Below, piece after piece: positions 10,114-19,350 of a stretch of 64,000 nucleotides of DNA; within the stretch, counting starts at the first letter, position 1; each line of letters starts with the position of its first letter. Source of the DNA: an uncultured Sphingomonas sp. (lineage in GTDB: Bacteria > Pseudomonadota > Alphaproteobacteria > Sphingomonadales > Sphingomonadaceae). The position numbers and the translations under genes were made by a program. A model generated the notes under the pieces. That model did no database searches, was not told the DNA's origin, and saw only the letters and a program-made list of their open reading frames with translations. Location of the stretch: NCBI RefSeq assembly GCF_913777625.1, contig NZ_CAJYTI010000030.1, positions 1-64,000 of the forward strand, written 5' to 3'.

Positions 10114-10371
10114 GTGATGGTCAGCGACGTGTTGAGTTTTATCGTGGCTCTCGGTGGGGTTGGAATTGCCGTGCTGATGGTGATGCGGGCGAAATATATG
10201 CCGCCGCTCGCTCGGCAGGCCATTATCGGTGCAGCGTTCGGTATGTTCGTTGCGAGTCGCTATCTGGAAATAGACCGGAGTTACGCAGGAATGCTTTTCG
10301 GCGTCGGCGTATTCTTCGTACTTTCAACAGTCGCCGCGAGACATTTCCAGGCATACCCACCCGCGAGTTGA
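10114..10371 (+). CDS. Small hypothetical membrane protein
   Basis: 85 residues, unrecognised. Three hydrophobic stretches at about residues 5-24, 33-47 and 58-75 predict an inner-membrane protein. Start is GTG 10114 or ATG 10117 after GAGTGGCGG. Codon use is visibly less GC-biased than in neighbours (several TTT, GTT, GGA, ATA codons), hinting at weak expression, recent arrival, or a chance ORF. It is the only plausible gene between the hemerythrin gene and smc. Confidence 0.45.
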   Translation: MMVSDVLSFIVALGGVGIAVLMVMRAKYMPPLARQAIIGAAFGMFVASRYLEIDRSYAGMLFGVGVFFVLSTVAARHFQAYPPAS

Positions 10372-10690
10372 CGGGACGCCACAACCTACCGTCAGCCTCG
10401 ATTGTGGATGCTTTGCGCACCGAATGCGAGGCGCGGTTACGGCTGAACGGATCCTCCAGATCTGATGCGACCGCGCTGTCGCCTTAGCAGGTGACTGCGC
10501 GCGGTTGTGAGCAAGGGGCGCGGTCGCCAATTCGAGGTTGCAGATGCGCGGCGCCGATCTCGCCCGGCCCTACAAGACCCCAGCTTCCGCTGGGGTGACG
10601 GCTGGTGGAAAGACCGGCAATCCGCTGGTGAGCCCATATCGGCGCCATCCGGCAGTGTGCCGGGAGACGCCGCATATCGGACCACTCGCC
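10372..10690. other. Intergenic stretch with a single palindromic repeat
   Basis: 319 bp downstream of smc and of the small membrane-protein gene. I see no gene here. It holds one hairpin repeat, ACCCCAGC TTCC GCTGGGGT at 10577-10596, similar in design to the REP units elsewhere in the window but with a different stem. No clear T-run terminator for smc. Confidence 0.5.
10577..10596. repeat. Solitary REP-like hairpin
   Basis: Perfect 8-bp stem ACCCCAGC / GCTGGGGT with a TTCC loop, continued by GACGG, the same flank that ends the paired REP elements of this window. It lies downstream of smc. Confidence 0.6.
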
Positions 10691-13600
10691 CTACTCCGCC
10701 GCCAGCAAACTCGTCGCGCCGCCCAGATCCACCGACACCAGTCGGCTCACGCCCCGCTCCACCATCGTCACGCCGAACAGCCGGTGCATCCGCGCCATCG
10801 TCGCCGCATTGTGGGTGACGATCAGGTAGCGCGTCGCGGTCTCGCGAGTCATCGCTTCCAGCAGGTCGCAGAAGCGGTCGACATTGGCGTCGTCGAGCGG
10901 CGCGTCGACTTCGTCGAGGACGCAGATCGGCGAGGGCTTGGTGAGGAACAGCGCGAAGATCAGTGCGACCGCCGTCAGCGCCTGCTCGCCGCCCGAGAGC
11001 AGGGTGAGCGACTGCAGCTTCTTGCCCGGCGGCTGGGCGAGGATCTCCAGCCCCGCTTCCAGCGGATCGTCCGAATCGATGAGGGCCAGATGCGCCTGGC
11101 CGCCGTTGAACAGCGTGGTGAACAGCCGCCGGAAATGCTGGTCGACCGCCTCGAACGCGGCGAGCAGGCGCTGGCGCCCCTCGCGGTTGAGCGTGCCGAT
11201 CGAGCCGCGTAGCCGGTGCACCGCCTGGAGCAACTCGTCGCGTTCCTTCGCATTGGTGCCGAAGGCGGCTTCGAGCTCGGCCAGTTCGGTTTCGGCGACG
11301 AGGTTCACCGGTCCCAGTCGCTCGCGATCGGTGCTCAGCTTCTCGTGCGCGGCCGATTCCTCCTGCGGGCTGCGCACCGTATCGGCCTCGAAGGCGAGGC
11401 GCACCGGGAGCAACGGCGGCGGGCATTCGAAGCGCTCGCCCGAGACGCGGCCCATTTCCACCCGGCGCAGGTCCTGGTTCTCGGCGCGCGCGGCCGCGCC
11501 GGCGCGGCGCTCGCGCGCTTCGGAGAGCAACTCGCTTGTGGTGCGGAGGGCGGTTTCGGCACTGCGCAGCGTCGCTTCGGCATCGCGCTCGGCAGCCTGG
11601 GCGGCGGCCGAGTCGCGCTTCATCGCCTCGTTGCCGGCCTCGGCCTCGGCGAGTTGCGCGGCGATCTGGGCGGGGCGGGTTGCGATCGCCTCGCGCTCCT
11701 GCGCCAGCGTGGCGGCGCGCGCATCCATTTCGGCCGAGCGGCGCGCCGCATCGGCGGCGCGGGCGGACCAGCTTTTCGCTTCGGCAGCGGCGGCGGCGAG
11801 GCGTTCGCGGGCCTGCGCCAGTTCGCGATCCAGCGTCGCGCGCTCGGCGCGAGCGCTCGCCACCGCCGCGCGGGCCTGATCCGCCGCACGCGACAGGTCG
11901 GCGACCTTGGCGCGCGTCTCGGCGCCGTCGGGAAGCGCCACCTTGGCGGCTTCGGCACGGGCGAACTCGGCCTGGGCTTCCTCGGCCTCGGCACCGATAC
12001 GGGCGCGGCGGGTATCGAGATCGGCGCGTTGCGCCTCCAGCCGCTCGATCTGGGCGGCGGCGCGATCCTCGGCGCGGGTCGCCTCGCGGGACGCCAGCTC
12101 GGCATGGTCGAGCCGCTTGCGGTTTTCGGCGGCGGTGCGGCGCGCCTCGGCGATGGCGGCTTCGATCCGGCCGAGTTCGGCGGCGGCGGATTCCAACGCA
12201 GCCTGCGCCGCGGGACGGGCGCGCTCCAGCGCCGCCAGCCGGTTGACCCGTTCCAGCCGCTCCGCCGCCGCCGCGCCGCCCGAGCGCGCGCGATAGCCGT
12301 CCCAGCGGCGCAGCACGCCCGCCAGCGTCACCAGTCGCTGGCCGACCGCAAGCGGCACGCCGCTATCGGTCTCGCCCACCAGCACCTGTGCGAGGCGGCG
12401 GGCGAGCTCGGGGGGCGCCGTGACATGCTCGGCCAGCGGTGTCGTACCGGACGGCGCGGCGGGATCGGAAGGAAGCGCCTCGGCACCGCCCCAATGCCGT
12501 TCGGCGGCAGCATCCAGCCCGGCTTCGAGATCGTCGCCCAACGCGGCGGCCAGCGCGCGTTCGTAGCCGGCCGCGACGGTCAGCCGATCGAGCAGCCGGT
12601 CCTTGCCCGAAGGCCTGGTCGCCTTGGCGAGCGCAGCGGCCTCGCTGTCGATCTGGGCGAGTTCGGCATGGGCGGTGGCGCGCGCGGCCTGGGCACCGTT
12701 GCGCGCCTCGATCGCCGCGCGCTCGTCGGCATCGGCGCGGGCGAGCGCGTCGCGGGCGGCTTCGGCCTGGTGCTGCGCCTCGGCGCGGGCCCCGGCGGCG
12801 CGGGCGCGTTCGGCGTGGAGCGGCGCGGCATCGCCCAGCGCACGGGCTTCCGCCTCGATCCGGGCCTGGTCGCGCTGGCTGCGTTCGACTCGCGCGCGGG
12901 CGGCCGACAGCGCGGCGTCGGCGACGCGGACTTCGGCGGCCTCGCTCGCCTGCTGGGCGAGCGCCTGGGAAAGGGCGATTTCGGCATCGCGCGCGCTCCG
13001 CTCGGCGTCCGCCAGGGTCGATTCGAGCATCGGCACCCGTGCGCCGGTATCGGCGATCCGCGCCTCCAGCGTCGCCTGTTCGGCGGTGAGCCGGGTGATG
13101 GCTTCCGCCGCGTCGCGGGCGAGCGCCGCTTCGCGCGCGCGATCTGTCTCCAGCCGCCGGCTCGCCTCGGCCAGTTCGGCGATCCGTCGTTCGACACCGT
13201 GGCGGGCGTTGCGCAGCGTCTGCAGCCGGTGCTGGGCATCGCTGGCAGCGTCGCGCAAGCGCAGCGCCTCGGCGCGGAGCGTGGCCACCGCCTCCGCCGC
13301 GCGAAGCTGCGCGGCTTCGGCCTCGGCCTGGGCGGCGGTGCGCTGGGTGACCAGCGACTCGGCCTCGGCCGCTTCCTTCCTGGCGCTGTCCGCCGCCGCC
13401 GCCGCATCGCGCCAGCGGGCGAAGATCATCCGCCCTTCGGCGACGCGGATGCGGTCGGAGAGTTCGCGGTAGCGCTCGGCCTGCCGCGCCTGGCGCTTGA
13501 GCGCGGCGGCGCGCTGCTCCTGCTCGCCGATCAATTCGTCTAGGCGCGTGAGGTTGGTCTCGGTCGCGCGCAGCTTCTGCTCGGCATCGCGGCGGCGGAC

Positions 13601-14098
13601 GTGGAGGCCGGCAATCCCGGCGGCTTCCTCCAACATCGCGCGGCGCTCGCCCGGCTTGGCAGCGATGATCGCGCCGATCCGCCCCTGGCTGACCAGCGCG
13701 GGCGAATGCGCGCCGGTCGCGGCATCGGCAAAGGCCAGCGCCACGTCCTTGGCGCGCACGTCGCGGCCGTTGATGCGATAGGCGGATCCGGCACCGCGCT
13801 CGATGCGGCGGATGATTTCCAGCTCGTCCTGCTGCTCGGGCAGGTCGGCAACCACCGCCACTTCGGCGAAGTCGCGCTGCGGCCGCGTGGCGGTGCCGGC
13901 GAAGATCACGTCTTCCATGCCGGCGCCGCGCATCGATTTGGCGCTGGTCTCGCCCATCACCCAGCGCAACGCTTCGAGCAGGTTGGACTTGCCGCAGCCA
14001 TTGGGGCCGACGATGCCCGTCAGCCCCGGTTCGATCCGCAGATCGGCCGGGTCGACGAAGCTCTTGAAGCCCGTCAGCCGCAGCCGTTTGATCTGCAT
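10691..14098 (-). CDS. smc: Chromosome segregation ATPase SMC
   Basis: Long coiled-coil ATPase that compacts and segregates the chromosome, normally with ScpA/ScpB. The 1135 residues begin with the Walker A GPNGCGKSNLLEALRWVMGE (near residue 33). Two long Ala/Arg/Glu-rich coiled-coil arms run about 150-500 and 650-950, with a hinge between. The C-terminus has the ABC signature LLSGGEQALTAVAL and Walker B CVLDEVDAPLDDAN. It is the last gene of a dciA, DsbA-like, DsbA-like, smc run on the minus strand, starting 10 bp after the preceding stop. ScpA/B are not in this window. Confidence 0.97.
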   Translation of the reverse strand: MQIKRLRLTGFKSFVDPADLRIEPGLTGIVGPNGCGKSNLLEALRWVMGETSAKSMRGAGMEDVIFAGTATRPQRDFAEVAVVADLPEQQDELEIIRRIERGAGSAYRINGRDVRAKDVALAFADAATGAHSPALVSQGRIGAIIAAKPGERRAMLEEAAGIAGLHVRRRDAEQKLRATETNLTRLDELIGEQEQRAAALKRQARQAERYRELSDRIRVAEGRMIFARWRDAAAAADSARKEAAEAESLVTQRTAAQAEAEAAQLRAAEAVATLRAEALRLRDAASDAQHRLQTLRNARHGVERRIAELAEASRRLETDRAREAALARDAAEAITRLTAEQATLEARIADTGARVPMLESTLADAERSARDAEIALSQALAQQASEAAEVRVADAALSAARARVERSQRDQARIEAEARALGDAAPLHAERARAAGARAEAQHQAEAARDALARADADERAAIEARNGAQAARATAHAELAQIDSEAAALAKATRPSGKDRLLDRLTVAAGYERALAAALGDDLEAGLDAAAERHWGGAEALPSDPAAPSGTTPLAEHVTAPPELARRLAQVLVGETDSGVPLAVGQRLVTLAGVLRRWDGYRARSGGAAAAERLERVNRLAALERARPAAQAALESAAAELGRIEAAIAEARRTAAENRKRLDHAELASREATRAEDRAAAQIERLEAQRADLDTRRARIGAEAEEAQAEFARAEAAKVALPDGAETRAKVADLSRAADQARAAVASARAERATLDRELAQARERLAAAAAEAKSWSARAADAARRSAEMDARAATLAQEREAIATRPAQIAAQLAEAEAGNEAMKRDSAAAQAAERDAEATLRSAETALRTTSELLSEARERRAGAAARAENQDLRRVEMGRVSGERFECPPPLLPVRLAFEADTVRSPQEESAAHEKLSTDRERLGPVNLVAETELAELEAAFGTNAKERDELLQAVHRLRGSIGTLNREGRQRLLAAFEAVDQHFRRLFTTLFNGGQAHLALIDSDDPLEAGLEILAQPPGKKLQSLTLLSGGEQALTAVALIFALFLTKPSPICVLDEVDAPLDDANVDRFCDLLEAMTRETATRYLIVTHNAATMARMHRLFGVTMVERGVSRLVSVDLGGATSLLAAE

Positions 14099-14108
14099 GG
14101 TGCGTCGA

Positions 14109-14876
14109 TCAGCGGGCGCCGGCCTGCTGCAGCAGCGGCTCCAGCTTCGCCCAGGTGTCGGCCTCGGTCTTCTGGCCGTTGATGAAGAAGCTCGGCGTCG
14201 AGTTCACATTGTAGACGTTGGCGCCGTCGGCATAGACCTTGGCGATCTCCTCGATCTTCTTCTGGTCGGCGAGACACGCCTTGGCCTGCGCCTCGGGCAG
14301 CCCGCGCTGCTTCATGAAGTCGATCATGCCCAGCGCCTGGGCGAAGCCCGCGGCGGCCTGGGGCGGCGACATCTGCTGGAGCTGCTCGAGCACCTGCGGA
14401 TTGGTCTGCTGCAGCGCCATGATCTTCTTCTCGAACTCTTCCTGGCCGGCATAGATCTGGTCCAGCATCGCGAAGAAGCTTTCGGTCGGCACGCACTGGT
14501 TGAGCAGCGCCAGCGACATGTCGGGCGGGCCGTGGATCAGGAAGTCGCGATATTCATAGCTGACCTTGCCGGTCTTGATGTAGTTCTGGCGCAGCGGCTC
14601 GACGCCGGTCGCGTCGAACTGGGCGCAGAACGGGCACATGCGCGAGCCATATTCGACCAGCTTGATCGGCGCGTTGGGATTGCCCTGGCGGAAGCCGCCG
14701 TCCTTGGTCTTCTCGATCACGTCGGTCCATTGCTTGCCGGCCGGCGCAGCGACCGACGCGACCGGGGCGGAGGACTGCACGGCGGCGCTCGTGTTGCCGC
14801 CGGTGCCGCCGGCCTTGGTGCCGCCGTTACAGGCGGCGAGCGCCAGGATGGGTAGAAGCGCTAAGGCGAAACGCAT
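14109..14876 (-). CDS. DsbA-like thioredoxin-fold lipoprotein (CPFC)
   Basis: Predicted periplasmic, membrane-anchored thiol oxidoreductase. ATG 14876 gives MRFALALLPILALAAC, a lipoprotein signal with lipobox LAAC, and follows a GGAG ribosome-binding site. The mature part has the thioredoxin_4-type fold with redox motif CPFC (in GSRMCPFCAQF) and the helical insertion seen in DsbA/ScsC proteins, ending with NSTPSFFINGQKTE, the cis-Pro loop region. 255 residues. It is a tandem paralogue of the gene just upstream, sharing GNPNAPIKLVEYGSR and YEYRDFLIHG. Partner and substrate unknown. Confidence 0.85.
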   Translation of the reverse strand: MRFALALLPILALAACNGGTKAGGTGGNTSAAVQSSAPVASVAAPAGKQWTDVIEKTKDGGFRQGNPNAPIKLVEYGSRMCPFCAQFDATGVEPLRQNYIKTGKVSYEYRDFLIHGPPDMSLALLNQCVPTESFFAMLDQIYAGQEEFEKKIMALQQTNPQVLEQLQQMSPPQAAAGFAQALGMIDFMKQRGLPEAQAKACLADQKKIEEIAKVYADGANVYNVNSTPSFFINGQKTEADTWAKLEPLLQQAGAR

Positions 14877-14900
14877 GGGGTTCTCCGGGTTCACAAAGGG

Positions 14901-15596
14901 TCAGGCGCCGGCGGCGCGGAGTTCGGATTCGAGATAGGGCCAGGTGATGGCGCTCACCCGGCGGCCGTTGACGAAGAAGGTCGGCGTGCCGTTCACCCCG
15001 TGCAGCTTCGCGCCGTCCGCATAGGTCTTGGCGATGCGCGCGATCGCCTTGGGATCGGCGAGGCACTGGCGGGCCCTGGCCTCGGGCAGCCCTTGCGTCT
15101 TCAGGAAGGTGACCATGCCCAGCGCGTCGGCGAACTTGGTCGCGATCTGCGCGGGCGGCAGCTTCTCCCACGCCTTCAGCGTCGCCTCCTGCTTGCTGAG
15201 CGCGATCAGTCGTTCCTCGAACTTGGGCTGGTTGGCGTAGATCGCGTCGAGCACCGGGAAGAAGCGCGCGGTGCCGACGCACTGGTTGAGCAGCGCCAGC
15301 GCCAGGTCCGGTGCGCCGTGCACCAGAAAGTCGCGATACTCGTAACTCACCTTGCCGGTGGCGATATACTGATCGCGCAGCGGCTTCATGCCGTCGGTCG
15401 CGAAGGCATAGCAGGTCGGGCAGCCGCGCGAGCCATATTCGATGAGCTTGATCGGCGCGTTGGGATTGCCCTGGCGATAGCCGCCCTCGGGCGTGGCGAC
15501 GACGGTGGTCAGCCAGTTGGGCTGCGGGGCGGGGGCCGCGCCGAGTGCGAAGAGTGGCACCAGGGCGAGGAACAGGGAGAGGAGTCGCTGCATCAT
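14901..15596 (-). CDS. DsbA-like thioredoxin-fold exported protein (CPTC)
   Basis: Paralogue of the following DsbA-like lipoprotein. 231 residues from ATG 15596 (or 15593), with a cleavable signal peptide ending about ALGAAPAP instead of a lipobox. The redox motif is CPTC (GSRGCPTCYAF), followed by KVSYEYRDFLVHG and a cis-Pro segment NGTPTFFVNGRRV. Both cysteines are present, so it should be redox active. It begins 2 bp after the dciA stop and is followed by the CPFC paralogue after 24 bp, indicating a single transcript leading into smc. Confidence 0.85.
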   Translation of the reverse strand: MMQRLLSLFLALVPLFALGAAPAPQPNWLTTVVATPEGGYRQGNPNAPIKLIEYGSRGCPTCYAFATDGMKPLRDQYIATGKVSYEYRDFLVHGAPDLALALLNQCVGTARFFPVLDAIYANQPKFEERLIALSKQEATLKAWEKLPPAQIATKFADALGMVTFLKTQGLPEARARQCLADPKAIARIAKTYADGAKLHGVNGTPTFFVNGRRVSAITWPYLESELRAAGA

Positions 15597-15598
15597 TC

Positions 15599-16135
15599 TC
15601 AATCGATCCGGCCGAATACCGGGGTTTCGTCCTGTGCCGCGACACCCGCGGCAAGCGATTCGAGCACCGCGCGCAGCTCCGGATCGGCGATGCCGCGCAG
15701 GCTGTCGCCCATGGCTTCGGAAAGCGGCTTAAGGCTCGGCGGCGGCGCGGGCTTGGCGGCGGCGGGGCGGAGGTCGCCGTGGCGGATCGTCAGCTTGGCG
15801 ACGGCGGGGTAGCCGAAGAAGCGGTTGACCCGGTCGATGATCTCCGGCGCGATGTGCTGCATCATCGGCGCGAAGGCGCCCGAGACGGTGAGCGCCAGCA
15901 CGCCTTCCTCGCGCTTGCCGCGCGGGAAGCGAATCGATTCGGGGGAAGAGACGCGGGCATAGCGCTCGCCGACGATCTCGGCCCATCGGCTGACCACCGA
16001 ATGCTGGACGAAGCCGAACTTGCGAAAGGCGGCGCCGCCCACGTCCGGCAGCAGTTCGGACACGGCGCGCACGCGGTTCGAGCGTTGCGGCGCCGGGCGC
16101 GGCTGGCGGGTGGTGGCACGGGGGGGCTTCGTCAT
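15599..16135 (-). CDS. dciA: DciA-type DUF721 protein
   Basis: DUF721 proteins of the DciA type act as replicative helicase (DnaB) operators in bacteria lacking DnaC. The 178 residues contain the KH-like core with VSELLPDVGGAAFRKFGF, VQHSVVSRWAEIVGERYARVSSPESIRFPRG and MMQHIAPEIIDRVNRFFGY. ATG 16135 opens MTKPPRATTRQ, the usual basic N-terminus; longer in-frame upstream extension looks non-coding. Divergent from mutY with 28 bp between starts, and first gene of the run to smc. The family match is good; functional assignment follows the family. Confidence 0.8.
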   Translation of the reverse strand: MTKPPRATTRQPRPAPQRSNRVRAVSELLPDVGGAAFRKFGFVQHSVVSRWAEIVGERYARVSSPESIRFPRGKREEGVLALTVSGAFAPMMQHIAPEIIDRVNRFFGYPAVAKLTIRHGDLRPAAAKPAPPPSLKPLSEAMGDSLRGIADPELRAVLESLAAGVAAQDETPVFGRID

Positions 16136-16163
16136 ACTGGGTCCCCCATGCCATAGGCGGGGC

Positions 16164-17207
16164 GTGCCCGACAACGCTCCTGAATCGATCGCCGCCGCGC
16201 TCCTCGCCTGGTACGACGCCAATGCCCGCCGCCTGCCCTGGCGGGCGCCGCCCGGTGCCGACGCGACCGCGCCGTACAAGGTGTGGCTTTCCGAGGTGAT
16301 GCTGCAGCAGACGCAGGTTGCGACGGTCATTCCCTATTTCGAGAAATTCACCGCGCGCTGGCCGAGCTTCGCCGCGATGGCGGCGGCCGAGGATGCCGAT
16401 GTGATGGCTGCCTGGGCGGGGCTAGGCTATTATGCCCGTGCCCGCAACATGCTCGCCTGTGCCCGGGAAGTCGCACGTCTGGGCGCGCTGCCCGACACCG
16501 AGGCGGGGCTGCGGGCGCTGCCCGGCATCGGCGACTATACCGCCGCCGCGATCGCTGCGATCGCGTTCGGCCGGCGGGCGGTGGTGGTCGATGCCAATGT
16601 CGAGCGGGTGGTGTCGCGGTTGTTCGCGATCGCCGATCCGCTGCCGGGGTCTCGCCCCATGATCCGGCGGTTCACCGACACGATCACCCCCGATGCCCGC
16701 GCCGGCGACTTCGCCCAGGCGATGATGGATCTGGGCAGCGGCATCTGCACGGTGCGCGCGCCGAAATGCCTGCTCTGCCCGATCGCTTTCGGCTGCAAGG
16801 CGCGGGCCGAGGGCAATCCCGAGGCCTATCCGGTCAAGGCCAGGAAGGCGCCCAAGCCGCAGCGCCATGGCACGATGTTCTGGCTGGAGCGGGACGATGC
16901 GGTGCTGCTGGTCCGGCGCCCGGACAAGGGCCTGCTCGGCGGCATGCGCGCGCTGCCCACCGGCCCCTGGGCGGACACGCCGCCCGGCATGGTCGAGGCG
17001 CCGGCCGCCGCCGACTGGCGGATGCTCAACGAAACCGTCCGCCACGGATTCACCCATTTCGAGCTGGAGGTGGCGCTTGCGACTGCAACAATCCCCCGCC
17101 ATGCAAGCGCACCCCCGGGCGAATGGTGGCCGGTCGCCGACATCGAGTCGGCAGGCCTGCCCACCGTCTTCGCCAAGGCGGCCAAAGCGATACGGAGACT
17201 GCGATGA
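16164..17207 (+). CDS. mutY: A/G-specific adenine glycosylase
   Basis: Removes adenine mispaired with 8-oxoguanine. The 347 residues show SEVMLQQTQVATVIPYFEKF near residue 45, the helix-hairpin-helix LPGIGDYTAAAIAAIAFG near 120 with the catalytic Asp in VVDANVERVVSRL, and the iron-sulfur cluster motif CTVRAPKCLLCPIAFGC (C-x6-C-x2-C-x5-C) near 195. A C-terminal NUDIX-like domain follows. GTG 16164 is chosen; an ATG at 16148 runs into a stop. Its TGA overlaps the ATG of the next gene (ATGA). Confidence 0.96.
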   Translation: MPDNAPESIAAALLAWYDANARRLPWRAPPGADATAPYKVWLSEVMLQQTQVATVIPYFEKFTARWPSFAAMAAAEDADVMAAWAGLGYYARARNMLACAREVARLGALPDTEAGLRALPGIGDYTAAAIAAIAFGRRAVVVDANVERVVSRLFAIADPLPGSRPMIRRFTDTITPDARAGDFAQAMMDLGSGICTVRAPKCLLCPIAFGCKARAEGNPEAYPVKARKAPKPQRHGTMFWLERDDAVLLVRRPDKGLLGGMRALPTGPWADTPPGMVEAPAAADWRMLNETVRHGFTHFELEVALATATIPRHASAPPGEWWPVADIESAGLPTVFAKAAKAIRRLR

Positions 17208-18475
17208 CGGCGAAGCGAGTGTTCGGACTGATCGGGGCGATGACGCTGCTCCAGGCGCCTCTGGTGCAGGCCCAGACGGCTCCCAGCCAGGTCCAGACCT
17301 TCGCCCGCCAGACGGTCGCCTCGGGCAAGGTGCCCGGCATCGTGATCACCTACGCCAAGGGCCAGGCGCCGATGACGGTGGTGACCGAAGGCCGCATGGC
17401 ATATGAGCCGACCGCCCCCCAGGTGAATGCCGATACGCTGTGGCGCGTCTATTCGATGACCAAGCCGATCACCGGCATCGCCGCGATGATCCTGATCGAG
17501 GAAGGCAAGCTCAAGCTCGACCAGCCGATCAGCGACTTCATCCCGGCGTTCAAGGAGATGAAGGTGCTGGTCGATCCGAACAAGGACCTGACCAGCCGCC
17601 CGGCGACCAAGCCGATCACGGTGCGCAATCTGCTCACCCACACCGCGGGCCTCGGCTACAACATCATCACCAAGGGGCCGCTGCTCAACGAGTATAACCG
17701 GCTGGGCATCAACCCGGCGCAGGTCAGCGATTCGTTCGAGGCCACCGCGCGGCCGGTCCGCCCGGCGACGCTCGAGGAGTTCGCCAACCGCACCGCGACG
17801 CTGCCGCTGATCGCCGAGCCGGGCGCCAAGTTCAGCTATTCGATCGGCCTCGACATACTCGGCCGGGTAATCGAGGTGGCGAGCGGGATGCCGTTCGACA
17901 GCTTCGTCAACACGCGCATCCTCGCTCCCCTCAAGATGACCTCCAGCTACTGGACGGTGCCGGCCGGGGAGGCCGGGCGTCTCGCCACCGAATATGCGGT
18001 CACCGGCACCACGCGCCTGCCGATCGATCCCGGTGCGACCTCGGTCTATCTGAAGAAGCCGAGCTTCCCCTATGGCGGCGCCGGTCTGGCGATGTCGGCG
18101 CGCGACTATGACCGCTTCCTCCACATGCTGCAGAATGGCGGCGAACTGGACGGCGTGCGCATCCTCAAGCCCGAGACGGTGGCGCTCGCCATGTCCGACC
18201 TGCTGCCGCCGGGTGTCGACAAGACGATGCTGGCGGTGATGGCCCGCGATACCGGCGTACCGATGGGCTTCGGCGCCGGCGGCTCGGTGTTCCTCGCCGA
18301 CCAGTCGGGCGGCGCGGCCAAGGGCACCTATGGCTGGTCGGGTGCGGCCGGCACCTTCGCCTGGGTCGACCCCAAGAACCAGGTGCGCGCGACGATGATG
18401 GTCAACATCCTGCTCGCCGAACTCGGCCTCAAGGTGCCGGTACGCGCCGCCGTCTACGCCGATCTCGCCAAGTGA
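17204..18475 (+). CDS. Exported serine hydrolase, beta-lactamase/esterase family
   Basis: Serine beta-lactamase-fold enzyme of the EstB/class C-like group; most characterised members are esterases or D-aminopeptidases, not resistance determinants. 423 residues with a signal peptide ending in LVQAQTA. The nucleophile motif is SMTK (in VYSMTKPITG, near residue 86). The second motif is YSI instead of Y-x-N (FSYSIGLDILG), and the third is WSGAAGT near the end. Overlaps mutY by ATGA and nudC by GTGA, so the three are co-translated. Substrate unknown. Confidence 0.88.
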   Translation: MTAKRVFGLIGAMTLLQAPLVQAQTAPSQVQTFARQTVASGKVPGIVITYAKGQAPMTVVTEGRMAYEPTAPQVNADTLWRVYSMTKPITGIAAMILIEEGKLKLDQPISDFIPAFKEMKVLVDPNKDLTSRPATKPITVRNLLTHTAGLGYNIITKGPLLNEYNRLGINPAQVSDSFEATARPVRPATLEEFANRTATLPLIAEPGAKFSYSIGLDILGRVIEVASGMPFDSFVNTRILAPLKMTSSYWTVPAGEAGRLATEYAVTGTTRLPIDPGATSVYLKKPSFPYGGAGLAMSARDYDRFLHMLQNGGELDGVRILKPETVALAMSDLLPPGVDKTMLAVMARDTGVPMGFGAGGSVFLADQSGGAAKGTYGWSGAAGTFAWVDPKNQVRATMMVNILLAELGLKVPVRAAVYADLAK

Positions 18476-19341
18476 TCGCGCCCGGCTTTACCGGCGGGAC
18501 GCTCGACCGCGACGACCGCGTCCGCCACGAACCCGAGCTGCTGGCCGCCGCCCTCGCCGATCCGCGCGCGCGGCTGCTGGTGATGGACGGGCTGGTGCCG
18601 ACGCTCGACGAGGAGGGGCGGCTGGTCTGGACCGGGCTCGATGCCGCGACCCAGCCGTTGCTGTTCCTCGGCTTTATCGCGGGCGAGCCGCGGTTCGTGC
18701 AGACGCTGGCGCCCGGTACGCCGCTGCCGCCCGGCCGCCCGCCCGAGCTGTCGGCGATCCTCGACGCCTTCCGGGCGGAGGATGCCGCCAATTATGCCGC
18801 CGCGCGCAGCCTGATCGACTGGCATGCCCGGCATGGCTTCTGCGCCCGCTGCGGTACGCCCAGCGACATCTTTCGCGCCGGCTGGGGCCGGCTCTGTCCA
18901 AACTGCGGGACCGAGCATTATCCGCGCGTCGACCCCGTGGTGATCATGCTCGCCGAACGCGGCGATCGGGTGCTGCTCGGCCGCCAGCCGAGCTGGCCGC
19001 CGCACCGCTACTCCGCGCTCGCCGGCTTCCTGGAAGTGGGCGAGAGCATCGAGGATGCGGTCCGCCGCGAGACGCTGGAGGAAGCGGGCGTGCATGTCGG
19101 CGCGGTGCGCTACATCGCCAGCCAGCCCTGGCCCTTCCCCTCGCAGCTGATGATCGCGTGCATCGGCGAGGCGCTCGACGAGGACATCGCGATCGACGTG
19201 CACGAGCTCGAACATGCCGGTTGGTTCGATCGCGCCCAGGTACGCCAGGCGCTGGACCGCGATCCGGCGGCGCCGTTCCTCGCGCCGCCCGCCTATGCGA
19301 TTGCGTACACGCTGCTCAAGGCCTGGGCCGAGGGGGAATAA
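18472..19341 (+). CDS. nudC: NAD+ diphosphatase (NADH pyrophosphatase)
   Basis: Nudix hydrolase cleaving NAD(H) to NMN(H) and AMP; the family also removes NAD caps from RNA. 289 residues: N-terminal domain, a zinc ribbon with CARCGT near 124 and CPNCGTEHYPRVDP near 142, the Nudix box GFLEVGESIEDAVRRETLEEAG near 185, and the NudC-specific SQPWPFPSQLM near 220. GTG 18472 overlaps the preceding TGA. Convergent with pheA, separated by a palindrome-rich element. Confidence 0.95.
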   Translation: MIAPGFTGGTLDRDDRVRHEPELLAAALADPRARLLVMDGLVPTLDEEGRLVWTGLDAATQPLLFLGFIAGEPRFVQTLAPGTPLPPGRPPELSAILDAFRAEDAANYAAARSLIDWHARHGFCARCGTPSDIFRAGWGRLCPNCGTEHYPRVDPVVIMLAERGDRVLLGRQPSWPPHRYSALAGFLEVGESIEDAVRRETLEEAGVHVGAVRYIASQPWPFPSQLMIACIGEALDEDIAIDVHELEHAGWFDRAQVRQALDRDPAAPFLAPPAYAIAYTLLKAWAEGE

Positions 19342-19350
19342 CCGCATCCA

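Noticed and set aside
11216..13543. A 775-codon open frame opposite smc
   Set aside because: Antisense shadow of the coiled-coil region of smc; no recognisable domains or ribosome-binding site.
17204..18475. Reading the serine hydrolase as an antibiotic-resistance beta-lactamase
   Set aside because: The second motif is YSI and the third is WSGAAGT, the esterase/EstB pattern; the gene sits in a housekeeping operon with mutY and nudC.
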